Assembly: GCA_019358855.1 (NCBI GenBank)
Contig: JAHHII010000004.1
Coordinates: forward strand, 310,001 to 374,000
Length of the DNA stretch: 64,000 nucleotides
Direction of reading: 5' to 3'
From: Timaviella obliquedivisa GSE-PSE-MK23-08B
GTDB lineage: Bacteria > Cyanobacteriota > Cyanobacteriia > Elainellales > Elainellaceae
Part shown: piece by piece, positions 54,531 to 63,706 of the stretch
Position numbering within the stretch: position 1 is the stretch's first letter
How the letters are laid out: every line of letters begins with the position of its first letter
The notes under the pieces: generated by a model
What the model was told of the DNA's origin: nothing
What the model saw: the letters and a program-made list of their open reading frames with translations, nothing else
Database searches by the model: none
Made by a program: the position numbers and the translations under genes

Positions 54531-54561
54531 AGTGCGGTAGGACAGAGTGACAGGGGCGGGG

Positions 54562-54592
54562 GCGCGCTGCATTGCAGATACCGCAAGGGTCG
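54562..54592. repeat. Short dispersed repeat, copy 3
   Basis: GCGCGCTGCATTGCAGATAC followed by CGCAAGGGTCG. It differs from copy 1 at only a few bases and lies in non-coding DNA. Confidence 0.7.
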
Positions 54593-54714
54593 CTCTCTCG
54601 TGTGTCATGTGTGAGCGCTCAACTTTCCAATTGCGCGTCCTAACAATGCCATTGCAACCCCATACAATCGGATTGCAATTCGATCCATTGCCATTGTCCT
54701 GCTAACGATTACGA

Positions 54715-54840
54715 TTGTCAGCCGATGCAATGCGACTGTGACTCGATACAATGCGAATATGACTCGATACAGTGCGACTGTGACTCGATACGATGCGAAT
54801 GTGACTCGATACAATACGAATATGACTCGATACAGTGCGA
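54715..54840. repeat. 21-bp minisatellite, about six copies
   Basis: Five close copies of a unit such as CTGTGACTCGATACAATGCG plus A (54736-54840) follow a more diverged one (54715-54735), and older copies may extend to ~54610. The unit length keeps frames open on both strands, giving spurious heptapeptide repeats; I see no real gene. The last unit runs into GCGATCGC. Confidence 0.85.
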
Positions 54841-54920
54841 TCGCGGGGCGGTTCCTTGAAGAATTAGATACTGCCAAACCAAGAGATGAGGGTAAACTGA
54901 GATCTTGCCCTACTCGCAGA

Positions 54921-54950
54921 TATCCGTCCCGTGGCTAAAGCACGGGTGGG
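54921..54950. mobile_element. Possible IS200/IS605-type end remnant (hairpin)
   Basis: TATCCGTCCCGTGGCTAAAG followed by CACGGGTGGG folds into a CCCGTG/CACGGG hairpin with a 7-base loop. Such subterminal palindromes mark the ends of IS200/IS605 elements. No transposase or tnpB gene is nearby, so it would be a relic. Confidence 0.4.
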
Positions 54951-54988
54951 TCGCTGGAATGATAGTTGAGATGGATGCCAGATCTCAG

Positions 54989-55945
54989 TTAGCGCAAATA
55001 CTTTCCTAAATCGACATTTCCACCGCTAATAATTACCCCCACTCGTTGCCCTGGGGCAATCACGATGCCTTCTAGTAAAGCTGTTGCTGCCAATACGCCG
55101 GTGGGTTCTACCACTATTTTCATTCGTTCCCACAAGAAAAACATCGTCCGTAGCAACGCTTCATCCGAAACTGTCACCATGTCATGAACATAGTGCAGAA
55201 CGAGAGGAAACGTCAGTGTACCGAGGCTGGCAGTCCGGGCACCGTCGGCGATCGTGTCAGGATTTCCAATCGTCTGAAGGGTTTTGGTATGGAACGATCG
55301 CGTGGCATCATCACCTTTTTCAGGTTCTACGCCAATGATTCGGCATTGAGGCGAAAGCGTATGAGCAGCGATCGCACAGCCCGACAACAAGCCGCCGCCG
55401 CCACAGCACACCAGCAGCACATCCAGTTCGCCCACCGCTTCAATTAGTTCCTTTGCCGCTGTACCTTGCCCCGCAATAATGTGGGGATGATTAAACGGCG
55501 GCACAATCATTGCGCCCCGTTCCGCAGCAATTTTTTGACACAGATCTTCTCGTGCCGACTCGGCGCGATCGTACAGCACGACCTCAGCCCCATAGCCCTG
55601 CGTTGCCGCTAGTTTGACCGCTGGTGCATCTTTCGGCATGACAATCGTGGTAGGAATGCCCAAGAGCTTCCCTGCCAACGCCATTCCCTGAGCATGATTG
55701 CCCGATGAATAAGCCACGACTCCCCGCTGTCTTTGTTCAGCAGAGAGTTGAGCCAGAGCGTTATAGGCTCCTCGGAACTTGAAGGAGCCTGTGCGTTGAA
55801 AATTTTCGCATTTGAAAAAGACTTGGCTTTGAGTGCGATCGTCCACCGTCCGAGAGGTGAGCACAGGAGTTAAGATTGCTTGCTCCTTCAGACGGGTCGC
55901 AGCCGATTGAATATCTTCGTAAGTAACGGCAGAAAGTAGAGACAT
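54989..55945 (-). CDS. Threonine/serine dehydratase family PLP enzyme (3-hydroxyaspartate ammonia-lyase-like)
   Basis: A 318-residue fold-type II PLP enzyme. PLP-lysine motif RTGSFKFRGAYNAL, SSGNHAQGMALAGKLLGIP and the phosphate loop CCGGGGLLSGCAI are intact. There is no ACT regulatory domain, so it is of the catabolic or serine-racemase-like type. Overall pattern is close to threo-3-hydroxyaspartate ammonia-lyase and serine racemase; the true substrate is uncertain. Likely monocistronic. Confidence 0.88.
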   Translation of the reverse strand: MSLLSAVTYEDIQSAATRLKEQAILTPVLTSRTVDDRTQSQVFFKCENFQRTGSFKFRGAYNALAQLSAEQRQRGVVAYSSGNHAQGMALAGKLLGIPTTIVMPKDAPAVKLAATQGYGAEVVLYDRAESAREDLCQKIAAERGAMIVPPFNHPHIIAGQGTAAKELIEAVGELDVLLVCCGGGGLLSGCAIAAHTLSPQCRIIGVEPEKGDDATRSFHTKTLQTIGNPDTIADGARTASLGTLTFPLVLHYVHDMVTVSDEALLRTMFFLWERMKIVVEPTGVLAATALLEGIVIAPGQRVGVIISGGNVDLGKYLR

Positions 55946-55981
55946 GACGCGCCTGAACTGAGAAAATAAATTAGTTTTTAC

Positions 55982-56251
55982 CTAGCTCAATTCAGACTCA
56001 ATTTGGTTAAGGGGCACAAAGCATTCACGAGGCAACAGAACAGGTTTGCCTGTAAAAATCAGCTTGCCGCGATGGGTACTGCGATCGATCGCTACACCCA
56101 GTGGGCGCTGAATTTCTTCAGGATGCACTTCGTAGTAGGTGCGGTAGATTTGCCGTGCAGTTTGCAGGATAGCCGGATCGAGCAGATCAGAAAAATCCAT
56201 GGGTTCTACAGGGCTAGTAGGCTGCGGTTCTTTGAGCGGAGCATATACCAT
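55982..56251 (-). CDS. Small conserved-looking hypothetical protein
   Basis: An 89-residue soluble protein that I do not recognise. A Pro-rich N-terminus precedes MDFSDLLDPAILQTARQIYR, then YYEVHPEEIQRPLGVAIDRS and GKPVLLPRECFVPLN. No membrane segment or signal peptide. It may start at the internal Met18. It is just upstream of the dehydratase gene on the same strand (36 bp), so the two may be co-transcribed. Confidence 0.6.
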   Translation of the reverse strand: MVYAPLKEPQPTSPVEPMDFSDLLDPAILQTARQIYRTYYEVHPEEIQRPLGVAIDRSTHRGKLIFTGKPVLLPRECFVPLNQIESELS

Positions 56252-56392
56252 TGATGGAATCCAATTTTCGTACTGCTAGACTCTAGTAGATTTCTGCGAT
56301 CGCAGCAAGATCGTTATGGGAATATAACAATTCTTTACGAAAGGTTGGTGAGCGGTTGCTACATACAGCCCTAACGCCTGCATAACGCCTGC

Positions 56393-57472
56393 CTACAGTG
56401 CCGCCAGCAACGCCTCGCCCATTGCCTGACAGCCCACTGGCTTCATCCCCACCGACATAATATCTCCTGTCCGATAGCCCGCATCCAGCACAGTCTGGAC
56501 TGCCTGTTCCATGACATCAGCAGCGGCAGGTTCGTTCAGCCCATAGCGCAACATCATGGCTGCACTCAGGACTTGGGCGATCGGGTTGGCTTTATCTTGT
56601 CCGGCAATATCTGGGGCAGAACCATGGACGGGTTCAAACACGCCTGGAGTGCCTGCTGCTCCTAAGCTTGCTGAAGGTAACATGCCAATGCTGCCCGTCA
56701 GCATGGCGGCGGCATCGGAAAGAATATCTCCAAACAAATTGCCCGTCACGATGGTGTCAAACTGCTTGGGGGCGCGGAGAAGCTGCATCGCAGCGTTATC
56801 GACGTACAAATGGGAAAGCTCTACGTCGGGGTATTCTGCCGAAAGTTGGGTAATGCGATCGCGCCACAATTGCGAAACCTCCAGCACATTCGATTTATCG
56901 ACTGAACAGAGCCGCCCGCTCCGTTTCCGCGCTGCCTCAAATGCCACTCGCCCAATTCGCTCAATTTCGCTTTCGGAATACACCATCGTATTCACTCCGC
57001 GCTTTTCTCCAGTTTCTGTCTCAAAAATGCCTCTAGGCTGACCGAAGTAAATTCCCCCTGTCAACTCCCGCACCACCATAATATCTACGCCTTCCACCAC
57101 CTCACGCTTTAGCGAAGAGGCATCAATTAACTGGGGCAAAATACTTGCCGGACGCAAGTTGGCAAACAGTCCTAGCCCGGCGCGTAAGCCCAAAAGCCCT
57201 CGCTCTGGACGCAAACTATTGGGCAACGTATCCCACTTATAGCCCCCGATCGCCGCCAACAAAACTGCATCACTGCTACGGCAAATCTCTAGCGTCTCAT
57301 CGGGTAACGGAACGCCTGTTGCATCGATCGCGGCTCCGCCCATCAGCGCCGTCTTAAACTCAAACTGCAACCCCAGCTTTTCCCCGACCCGGTTCAGCAC
57401 TGCCACCGCCACGTCCAAAATTTCGGGACCAATGCCATCGCCAGGAAGAAGCGTAATCCGGTAGTTCGTCAT
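56393..57472 (-). CDS. leuB: 3-isopropylmalate dehydrogenase
   Basis: A 359-residue LeuB that oxidises and decarboxylates 3-isopropylmalate. [14 protein letters not shown] at the start, [14 protein letters not shown] and [15 protein letters not shown] (substrate and NAD site), and the metal-binding [20 protein letters not shown] are present. It is encoded separately, about 51 kb from leuC/leuD in this window. Two copies of AACGCCTGC lie just past the stop. Confidence 0.96.
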   Translation of the reverse strand: MTNYRITLLPGDGIGPEILDVAVAVLNRVGEKLGLQFEFKTALMGGAAIDATGVPLPDETLEICRSSDAVLLAAIGGYKWDTLPNSLRPERGLLGLRAGLGLFANLRPASILPQLIDASSLKREVVEGVDIMVVRELTGGIYFGQPRGIFETETGEKRGVNTMVYSESEIERIGRVAFEAARKRSGRLCSVDKSNVLEVSQLWRDRITQLSAEYPDVELSHLYVDNAAMQLLRAPKQFDTIVTGNLFGDILSDAAAMLTGSIGMLPSASLGAAGTPGVFEPVHGSAPDIAGQDKANPIAQVLSAAMMLRYGLNEPAAADVMEQAVQTVLDAGYRTGDIMSVGMKPVGCQAMGEALLAAL

Positions 57473-57532
57473 AGGTTTAAGTGAAGATAGATAAAATAGG
57501 TCTTGCGACTGTGTATTTTATCGTGCATTCGT

Positions 57533-57871
57533 TCACTCGTGCTGTAAAAATTCAATACGCGGCAACAGCGGATCTTGCACCATCCCCATCCCCATAAATC
57601 CCCATCGCTTTAACAAATTTCCTAGCTGCGTCCCCGCGATCGACTCCACTGCAAACCGATCTGCTACATCCGCTCCATGGGTATTGATATAGCTCAGCGC
57701 ATCATAATGCTCTTTAAATACCAACAGGTACTTTGCATCAACAGCCCGTGCGTCAGCAGGCTTTGTATCACCTGTCCGGTCATTATCCTGCTTCGGTTCA
57801 GCTTTAGTCCGAGCGACCAAATACTGACCATCTGCCTTAGAGCGAATTAAATAAAAAACTTGAGAAAGCAT
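57533..57871 (-). CDS. Hypothetical cyanobacterial protein
   Basis: A 112-residue soluble protein with an N-terminal strand (FYLIRSKADGQYLVAR), a charged linker of about 20 residues and then YLLVFKEHYDALSYINTHGA and GTQLGNLLKRWGFMGMG. I recognise no named family, but the pattern looks like a small conserved cyanobacterial protein. It lies 60 bp upstream of leuB on the same strand. Confidence 0.6.
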   Translation of the reverse strand: MLSQVFYLIRSKADGQYLVARTKAEPKQDNDRTGDTKPADARAVDAKYLLVFKEHYDALSYINTHGADVADRFAVESIAGTQLGNLLKRWGFMGMGMVQDPLLPRIEFLQHE

Positions 57872-57966
57872 GAACGATAAAAAGTGAAGATCAAAAAAGA
57901 TTTTCCCTCACTCCCCCCTACATGAATGCATCATATACATAGCCCAGTCAATTGTCAGCCTAAACC

Positions 57967-58860
57967 ATGACCTTACGATACGCCTATTTTCCCGGCTGCG
58001 TCGCTCAGGGAGCCTGCCGCGAACTCTACCTTTCTACCCAAGCCCTGACCCAAGCCCTGGGTATTGAACTCGTCGAACTTAAAAAAGCCTCCTGCTGTGG
58101 TTCTGGCACCTTCAAAGAAGACTCCCAGCTTTTAGAGGATACCGTGAATGCCCGCAACATTGCCCTAGCCGAATCGCTCAATCTGCCTCTCCTCACCCAT
58201 TGCAGCACTTGTCAAGGCGTGATTGGGCACGTAGACGATCGCCTTAAATCAGCCCAGCAAAACAACCCAGCTTATCTAGAACAGGTTAACGGACTGCTCA
58301 AGCAAGAAGGTTGCTCTCCCTATAAAGGCAGCACTGATGTTAAACATTTGCTTTGGGCATTGGTTGGAGACTACGGCTTAGAAGCGCTTCAACAAAAGGT
58401 CACCCGCAAGCTCTCCGGCTTAAAGTGCGCCTCTTTCTACGGCTGCTACCTTTTGCGATCGCAGCCTCTGCCCTACGACGATCCCCATGCCCCCGAATCA
58501 ATGGAAAACGTCTTCCGAGCGATCGGGGCAACTCCTATCTATTATCGAGGGCGCACTCAGTGTTGCGGCTGGCCTCTGTCTAGCTATGCCACCGAGCAAT
58601 CGTTCAAAATGGCAGGTGGGCACATTCAGGAAGCGATCGCCGCTGGAGCCGATTGTATTGTTACGCCCTGTCCCCTCTGTCACCTCAACCTCGACTCTCG
58701 ACAACCCGAAGTCGCGCAAGTAGTCGGCAAAAAGCTGGGGTTGCCTGTGCTGCATTTGCCCCAGTTAGTGGCGCTGGCGTTAGGAATTGAGCCGAAAGCT
58801 CTAGGATTAGATCGTCATGTGGTGTCAACGCGATCGGTATTGGAAAAGTTAGGGATTTAG
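57967..58860 (+). CDS. HdrB/SdhE-like CCG-domain iron-sulfur protein
   Basis: A 297-residue protein with two cysteine-rich CCG domains. The first has [19 protein letters not shown] and THCSTCQG; the second [20 protein letters not shown] and [10 protein letters not shown]. This is the fold of heterodisulfide reductase subunit B and of the SdhE subunit of type-E succinate dehydrogenases, with noncubane [4Fe-4S] clusters. Cyanobacteria use such a protein with SdhA/SdhB encoded elsewhere; that role is likely but unproven here. No membrane helix. It overlaps the convergent SOD gene by four bases. Confidence 0.85.
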   Translation: MTLRYAYFPGCVAQGACRELYLSTQALTQALGIELVELKKASCCGSGTFKEDSQLLEDTVNARNIALAESLNLPLLTHCSTCQGVIGHVDDRLKSAQQNNPAYLEQVNGLLKQEGCSPYKGSTDVKHLLWALVGDYGLEALQQKVTRKLSGLKCASFYGCYLLRSQPLPYDDPHAPESMENVFRAIGATPIYYRGRTQCCGWPLSSYATEQSFKMAGGHIQEAIAAGADCIVTPCPLCHLNLDSRQPEVAQVVGKKLGLPVLHLPQLVALALGIEPKALGLDRHVVSTRSVLEKLGI

Positions 58861-59567
58861 TAACTCGCACTACTCACAAACCGCTTCTCAATCTCAGCCC
58901 AGTTGACCACATTCCACCAGCTTTTAAGATAATCTGCCCGCCGATTGCGATAGGTAAGATAGTAGGCGTGTTCCCACACATCATTGCCCATGACGGGGTA
59001 CAAACCTTGCATTAATGGATTATCTTGATTGGCAGTGCTGATGATCTGCAACTGTTTTTGAGGATTCATGACCAGCCACACCCAACCGCTACCAAACTGG
59101 TTTGCACCTGCCTGATTAAACTTTTCCTGGAAAGCTTCATAACTACCAAAGGTGCTTTGAATGGCAGTTGCTAAAGTCCCAGTGGGCTTACCACCGCCGT
59201 CAGGCTTCATAATTGTCCAAAACATTGAGTGGTTAACATGTCCGCCACCATTATTTTGAATGGTTTTGCGAACGTCTTCGGGAATCTGATCTAAGTTTTG
59301 CAGCAACGACTCTACGCTTTGTTTTTGCAGTGCTGGGTATTTCTCTAAGGCTGCGTTGAGATTGGTGACGTAGGTCGCGTGATGCTTGTCGTGATGAAGC
59401 TGCATCGTTTCTGCATCAATAGACGGTGCTAGCGCTGCGTAATCATAAGGGAGAGGTGGCAGTTGCACCAGTGCGGCGTTAGAGGTGGCAGGGAATGCGG
59501 TAAACACCATGGAGGCGATGAGCGCGATCGCCACACCGTTAATCAAAGATTGAACGAACTTCTTCAT
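58857..59567 (-). CDS. Exported Fe/Mn superoxide dismutase
   Basis: A 236-residue SOD with an N-terminal signal sequence ([20 protein letters not shown]). Metal ligands are in [24 protein letters not shown] and [13 protein letters not shown] (the Asp and His). Gly and Gln in the active-site region look like those of Mn-type enzymes. It probably works in the periplasm or at the thylakoid membrane. No Shine-Dalgarno stands out. It follows hsp20 on the same strand but is separated by a terminator. Confidence 0.92.
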   Translation of the reverse strand: MKKFVQSLINGVAIALIASMVFTAFPATSNAALVQLPPLPYDYAALAPSIDAETMQLHHDKHHATYVTNLNAALEKYPALQKQSVESLLQNLDQIPEDVRKTIQNNGGGHVNHSMFWTIMKPDGGGKPTGTLATAIQSTFGSYEAFQEKFNQAGANQFGSGWVWLVMNPQKQLQIISTANQDNPLMQGLYPVMGNDVWEHAYYLTYRNRRADYLKSWWNVVNWAEIEKRFVSSASY

Positions 59568-59698
59568 ATATTTTTGAGACTCCCATTCTTAACGGTTAAA
59601 GCGAAATCAGCATCGCAATGGATACTATCATGGCTTGCAAGTGGATCGAGTCCACCCTTCGCAGTATTTCAGTAAAAGCCGTTCAAGAGAAATCCTAC

Positions 59699-59737
59699 AA
59701 AAAAGCCCTCACTCGATTCTTAAGGATCAAGTGAGGG
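59699..59737 (-). terminator. Rho-independent terminator after hsp20
   Basis: On the minus strand CCCTCACTTGAT and ATCGAGTGAGGG pair with one mismatch (loop CCTTAAGA), followed by CTTTTTT. It ends the hsp20 transcript before the SOD gene. Confidence 0.85.
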
Positions 59738-59813
59738 TAGATGAGGCATCTGATGTCAATGCCCCCTCTAGGAATTAGCCAAGGCTCATGGATTAGCTAA
59801 GGCTTAGGGACTA

Positions 59814-60257
59814 CTAACCAAGATTGACTTTAACAACCTTGTTTTTCTCTTCTTCAGCTTTTGGAAGCATGAGCTTTAGAATGCCATCTTTGTAATTAGC
59901 TTGAACGTTAGTGTTTTGAACGCGTGCAGGAAGAGGGATCACACGTTGGAAGCGACCATAGCGAAACTCAGTACGAGTCATGCCTTTTTCTTCGGTTTTA
60001 GTTTCTTCCTTGCGCTCACCACTAATAGAAACTGCATCAGCGCTCACATTAATGTCTAAGTCTTCGGCAGTCATTCCCGGCACTTCTAAGCTCAAATGAA
60101 TCGCATCAGGCTCTTCTTGAAGCTCTGCGGGAGGAACGAATGCTGCCCGATCCATATCACCATTGGTTGCAGTACTAGCCAAGCGATCGAACAAACGGTT
60201 CATATCGCGTTGTAAATAGTCCATTTCTTGAAACGGTTGCCAACGAATAAGAGCCAT
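59814..60257 (-). CDS. Small heat shock protein, Hsp20/alpha-crystallin family
   Basis: A ~147-residue holdase chaperone. The N-terminal MALIRWQPFQEMDYLQRDMN and an alpha-crystallin domain (LSLEVPGMTAEDLDINVSAD, then RTEFRYGRFQRVIPLP and YKDGILKLMLPK) are typical. It should bind unfolding proteins and stabilise membranes under heat or light stress, like cyanobacterial HspA. The ATG at 60257 follows AAGGTGAT; no CIRCE element is visible upstream. Confidence 0.95.
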   Translation of the reverse strand: MALIRWQPFQEMDYLQRDMNRLFDRLASTATNGDMDRAAFVPPAELQEEPDAIHLSLEVPGMTAEDLDINVSADAVSISGERKEETKTEEKGMTRTEFRYGRFQRVIPLPARVQNTNVQANYKDGILKLMLPKAEEEKNKVVKVNLG

Positions 60258-60461
60258 AACAATCACCTTTGAATTAAGTTAAGTTCATCGTCTAACGACA
60301 TGCATTCAATTTAACGTGCCCTTGAGTAAACCCTAGTTCGGTTATTTGGAATAGTCGCTGTCGTTTTTCCCGAACAAGTTGGAGATAGCTAGCTTTATTG
60401 CTCAAGCGGTAAAATAGGTAACTTCTTACAAAGTAGATTTACTAGACAAAATGAACGACTG

Positions 60462-61292
60462 CTAAACTGAATCCCTACTTCGGTGATCAGTGACTGTATG
60501 ACTCATTTTTTTGATCATGCACAGATAATACAACCATAGATCAGAATGACAGCCTACTTGATCTGCTGGGACTTCCAAGCCATTTTTCCAGGAATACACT
60601 TTTACTGCACTAAAATTCGACTGGAGTTGGCTGATCTGTTCTTGAGGTCTAATGTAGTAGGTTTTCAGGCGAAAATTGTGCGATTCATCTTTAAGGATTA
60701 AGTAAGCTGAGCTTTTAAGCTGTTTAAGACTAATGGGAAAATTGAAAGCGTGTAGCAAAGCTGTCATTATTAAATTGACGTAAGTTTTAAGCAAGTGAAC
60801 GCTGAACTGTTGCTTAAAGTCAAATTCTTGTTCAAAGCCTGTTAGATTATGGCTTGAAAAACAAAAGTATCCACCTGGTTTTCCAACTCTCTGGATTTCT
60901 TTAAAAACCTGCAAGCGATCGGCATGGGAAATGTAGTCGATGCCATTAAAACTAAACAGAATAAAGTCAAAAGAATTATCCTCAAACTGGCTCATATCTC
61001 TAGCATCGCAGACTCGGAACTGAGTCGTATTAGAAGGGGCTGAAAACCTTTTTTGGCAAGCTGCAATCATAGTTGCCGAATAATCGATGCCTATGTATTC
61101 TGCAACGACTTCAGAAAAATGTTGAGTGGTTCGACCGCCCCCAACCCCAATATCTAGCATTTTCATGCTTCCTAATTGAGTTTGAAGAAGATTAAGAACG
61201 GTTGCCTCGGCAGGCTGTAGAGCGCTTAGCTGGGCATAGTATTGCACCACTCCTAGAGAAGTGTAGGTATTTTGATTATTGTCGTGACTCAT
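60462..61292 (-). CDS. Class I SAM-dependent methyltransferase
   Basis: A 276-residue methyltransferase. The SAM-binding motif I is MLDIGVGGGRTTQHF, followed by IGIDYSATMI, VCDARDM and FDFILFSFNGIDYI, and the post-motif GKPGGYFCFSSHNL. The last ~80 residues form a family-specific extension. The substrate is unknown. It has no obvious operon partner. Confidence 0.85.
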   Translation of the reverse strand: MSHDNNQNTYTSLGVVQYYAQLSALQPAEATVLNLLQTQLGSMKMLDIGVGGGRTTQHFSEVVAEYIGIDYSATMIAACQKRFSAPSNTTQFRVCDARDMSQFEDNSFDFILFSFNGIDYISHADRLQVFKEIQRVGKPGGYFCFSSHNLTGFEQEFDFKQQFSVHLLKTYVNLIMTALLHAFNFPISLKQLKSSAYLILKDESHNFRLKTYYIRPQEQISQLQSNFSAVKVYSWKNGLEVPADQVGCHSDLWLYYLCMIKKMSHTVTDHRSRDSV

Positions 61293-61665
61293 TGCCAGTA
61301 CCGTTTACAAAAGTGAATTGGCGCTAGAATGTTGTGGATTTCAGGTTTAATCATGCGAGAGGGACAACCCCTTGCAGACCTGTGGGAGCGATCGCTCTTT
61401 GAAACAGTTCAGTCATAGTTTTAGAATCGGTCACGTCTCACAAAGCTTCATCATTTTATCCGCAGCTTAGTACTTTTTGATTCTTTCCAGCGAACAAAGA
61501 CTCATGCTAGAAACGAGTAAAGAGGGAAAAAAGTTGTAAAGTTTTAACTGCTCCATCCTGCTATTAAAACTATATCGTCGTATGCTTTTTCTAAAGAATG
61601 AATACAAGGGTGCAATGCTCATTACCTAAAATCCATATTAAATGCCCTAGTGAGGATCATTCACC
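61293..61665. other. Divergent intergenic region
   Basis: About 373 bp between the methyltransferase (minus) and the secreted repeat protein (plus). No reading frame with family resemblance or RNA gene is recognised. It should carry both promoters. Confidence 0.5.
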
Positions 61666-63411
61666 ATGAAAGACTTCGGAAATAATCGCCGGAAAGCCAC
61701 ATTAGTTAGCATTACAGCGCAACCCCAAGTATTGAAAAACGCCATTGGTGGACGCGATCGCGCTGACTGGTTACGCCTTGATCTCTCTAGTCGCAGCAGC
61801 GTTCAAGCCACATTGAGCAAACTAAAAGCGAATGCAGATTTAAGCTTGCTGAACGGTTCAGGACAAGTAGTTTTACAATCAAAACGGAAAGGGAAAAAGA
61901 ACGAAGCGATCGCCGCCACCCTAGATGCAGGCAGATACTTCTTAAAGATTACTCTAGGTAGCCCTCAAGACCAAACTAAATACCGTCTGCAATTGTCTGG
62001 CGTGCCTGTCAATGCTGGAACGGGCACAGGCGCAACTCCAGCAGCTAATACTGCACCTGTGTTAGCGATCAATGCTCCGCTGTCACTGACCAAAGGAACG
62101 CCCACGATTTTCAACGGTAACTTGCTAAAAGCCACCGATGCCGAACAAAATTCCAGCCAACTGGTCTACACCCTGACTCAATTACCAGAAGCAGGTCTGC
62201 TGAAACTTAATGGCGATCGCCTTAAAGCCGGAGGCACCTTTACCCAAGCCGATATTGATGCGGGTCGCCTCGTATACAACAGCCTAGGGCGCACCCAACG
62301 ACTGACTAACAACAGTACCAATAACTTCTCTCCTCAAATTTCTGGCTCCAATGTCGTCTGGCAAGGCAGCGGCGGCACCGATGGTGGCACAGACGCTGAA
62401 ATTTTCTTTTTCAACGGCAGCACCACCACCCAACTGACCACCAACAGTACCGGTGACTTCTCTCCTCAAATTTCTGGCTCTAATGTCGTCTGGAGGGGCA
62501 GTGGCGGCACCGATGGTGGCACAGACGCTGAAATTTTCTTTTTTAACGGCAGCACCACCACTCAACTCACTACCAACAATACCTTTGACTTCGATCCTCA
62601 AATTTCTGGCTCCAATGTCGTCTGGAGGGGCAGCGGCGGCACCGATGGCGGCACAGACGCTGAAATTTTCTTTTTCAACGGCACCACCACCACTCAACTT
62701 AGTACTAACAGTACCAATGACTTCGACCCTCAAATTTCTGGCTCTAATGTCGTCTGGAGGGGCAGCGGCGGCACCGATGGCGGCACAGACGCTGAAATTT
62801 TCTTTTTCAACGGCACCACCACCACTCAACTGACCACCAATAGTACCAATGACTTCTCTCCTCAAATTTCTGGCTCCAATGTCGTCTGGTATGGCAGCGG
62901 CGGCACCGATGGCGGCACAGACGCTGAAATTTTCTTTTTCAACGGCAGCACCATCACTCAACTGACCACCAACAGTGCCGATGACTTCGACCCTCAAATT
63001 TCTGGCTCCAATGTCGTCTGGTATGGCAGTGGCGGCACCGATGGCGGCATAGACCGTGAGATTTTCTTTTTCAATGGCAGCACCACCACTCAACTCACTA
63101 CCAACAGCGCCAATGACTTCGACCCTCAAATTTCTGGCTCCAATGTCGTCTGGCAAGGCAGTGGCGGTACCGATGGCGGCACAGACACTGAAATTTTCTT
63201 TTTCAACGGCAGCACCACTCAACTCACTACCAACAGTACCGAGGACTTCTCTCCTCAAATTTCTGGCTCCAATGTCGCTTGGACTAGCATCGTGGGCGTC
63301 ACCTTTGAGACTTTCTTTGGTAATTTGGCAACGAATGATAGCTTTGGCTTTACGGTTGCCGATGGGGTGGGCGGAGCAACCAATGGCACTTTTAACCTGA
63401 CGTTGAGATAG
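61666..63411 (+). CDS. Repeat protein: PPC-like domain, split CSPG/cadherin-like domain and internal propeller-like array
   Basis: A 581-residue protein. Residues ~1-115 look like a PPC (pre-peptidase) domain (LSSRSSVQATLSKLKANADL, AGRYFLKITLGS). Residues ~125-205 match the first part of a CSPG/cadherin-like domain (APVLAINAPLSLTKG ... QADIDAGRLVYNSLG). Residues ~211-540 are seven full and one partial 44-residue repeats with QISGSNVVW, DGGTDAEIFFFNG and TQLTTNS, resembling beta-propeller blades. The end (NLATNDSFGFTVADGVGG) matches the rest of the CSPG domain. No classical signal peptide is seen; export by a type I system is possible. Confidence 0.82.
   Translation: MKDFGNNRRKATLVSITAQPQVLKNAIGGRDRADWLRLDLSSRSSVQATLSKLKANADLSLLNGSGQVVLQSKRKGKKNEAIAATLDAGRYFLKITLGSPQDQTKYRLQLSGVPVNAGTGTGATPAANTAPVLAINAPLSLTKGTPTIFNGNLLKATDAEQNSSQLVYTLTQLPEAGLLKLNGDRLKAGGTFTQADIDAGRLVYNSLGRTQRLTNNSTNNFSPQISGSNVVWQGSGGTDGGTDAEIFFFNGSTTTQLTTNSTGDFSPQISGSNVVWRGSGGTDGGTDAEIFFFNGSTTTQLTTNNTFDFDPQISGSNVVWRGSGGTDGGTDAEIFFFNGTTTTQLSTNSTNDFDPQISGSNVVWRGSGGTDGGTDAEIFFFNGTTTTQLTTNSTNDFSPQISGSNVVWYGSGGTDGGTDAEIFFFNGSTITQLTTNSADDFDPQISGSNVVWYGSGGTDGGIDREIFFFNGSTTTQLTTNSANDFDPQISGSNVVWQGSGGTDGGTDTEIFFFNGSTTQLTTNSTEDFSPQISGSNVAWTSIVGVTFETFFGNLATNDSFGFTVADGVGGATNGTFNLTLR
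62296..63285. repeat. 132-bp coding tandem repeat, seven to eight copies
   Basis: Copies at a strict 132-bp period, for example CAAATTTCTGGCTC at 62335, 62467 and 62599, with very few differences between them. High identity implies recent expansion or gene conversion. Confidence 0.92.
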
Positions 63412-63445
63412 AAGGATATTGAGCTATCTGACTAGCTTGGGGCGA

Positions 63446-63706
63446 TTATTTCAGGGCAAAGGGCTGGTCATAGATGCGATGGATGTGAAATTCCAGGACC
63501 GTTTGTTGACCAGCCCAACGCAACTGGGTAATCACCACATCAGCATGGGCACACCAAGCCTCATCGACAAGCTGAAGCGGCACGTCGATCGGGAAAATGC
63601 GATAGCCCGATTTTGTAGCTTTGTGAACTGCATTGATTTCTATTATCGTTGGAAATTCTGTTCCATTTAGCTTTACGATGCTGTTCACTTGACAAGGCAT
63701 TCCCAT
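63446..63706 (-). CDS. DUF2584-like small protein
   Basis: An 86-residue protein starting MGMPCQVNSIVKLNGTEFPT and containing SGYRIFPIDVPLQLVDEAW, ADVVITQLRW and FHIHRIY. From memory this agrees with the cyanobacterial members of DUF2584, of unknown function. It has no membrane segment and faces the secreted repeat gene tail to tail (35 bp). The region upstream to the window end (63707-64000) holds no frame I can support. Confidence 0.65.
   Translation of the reverse strand: MGMPCQVNSIVKLNGTEFPTIIEINAVHKATKSGYRIFPIDVPLQLVDEAWCAHADVVITQLRWAGQQTVLEFHIHRIYDQPFALK

Noticed and set aside
54605-54938. Repetitive frames on both strands (ALYRVxF and MTRYxAN units)
   Set aside because: They arise from the 21-bp minisatellite; neither strand shows a ribosome-binding site or a known domain.
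60258-60461. CIRCE element upstream of hsp20
   Set aside because: No TTAGCACTC-N9-GAGTGCTAA or close variant was found.
62284-63258. 324-codon minus-strand frame opposite the repeat protein
   Set aside because: It is a by-product of the 132-bp repeat. The plus-strand frame has recognisable domains and a proper beginning.
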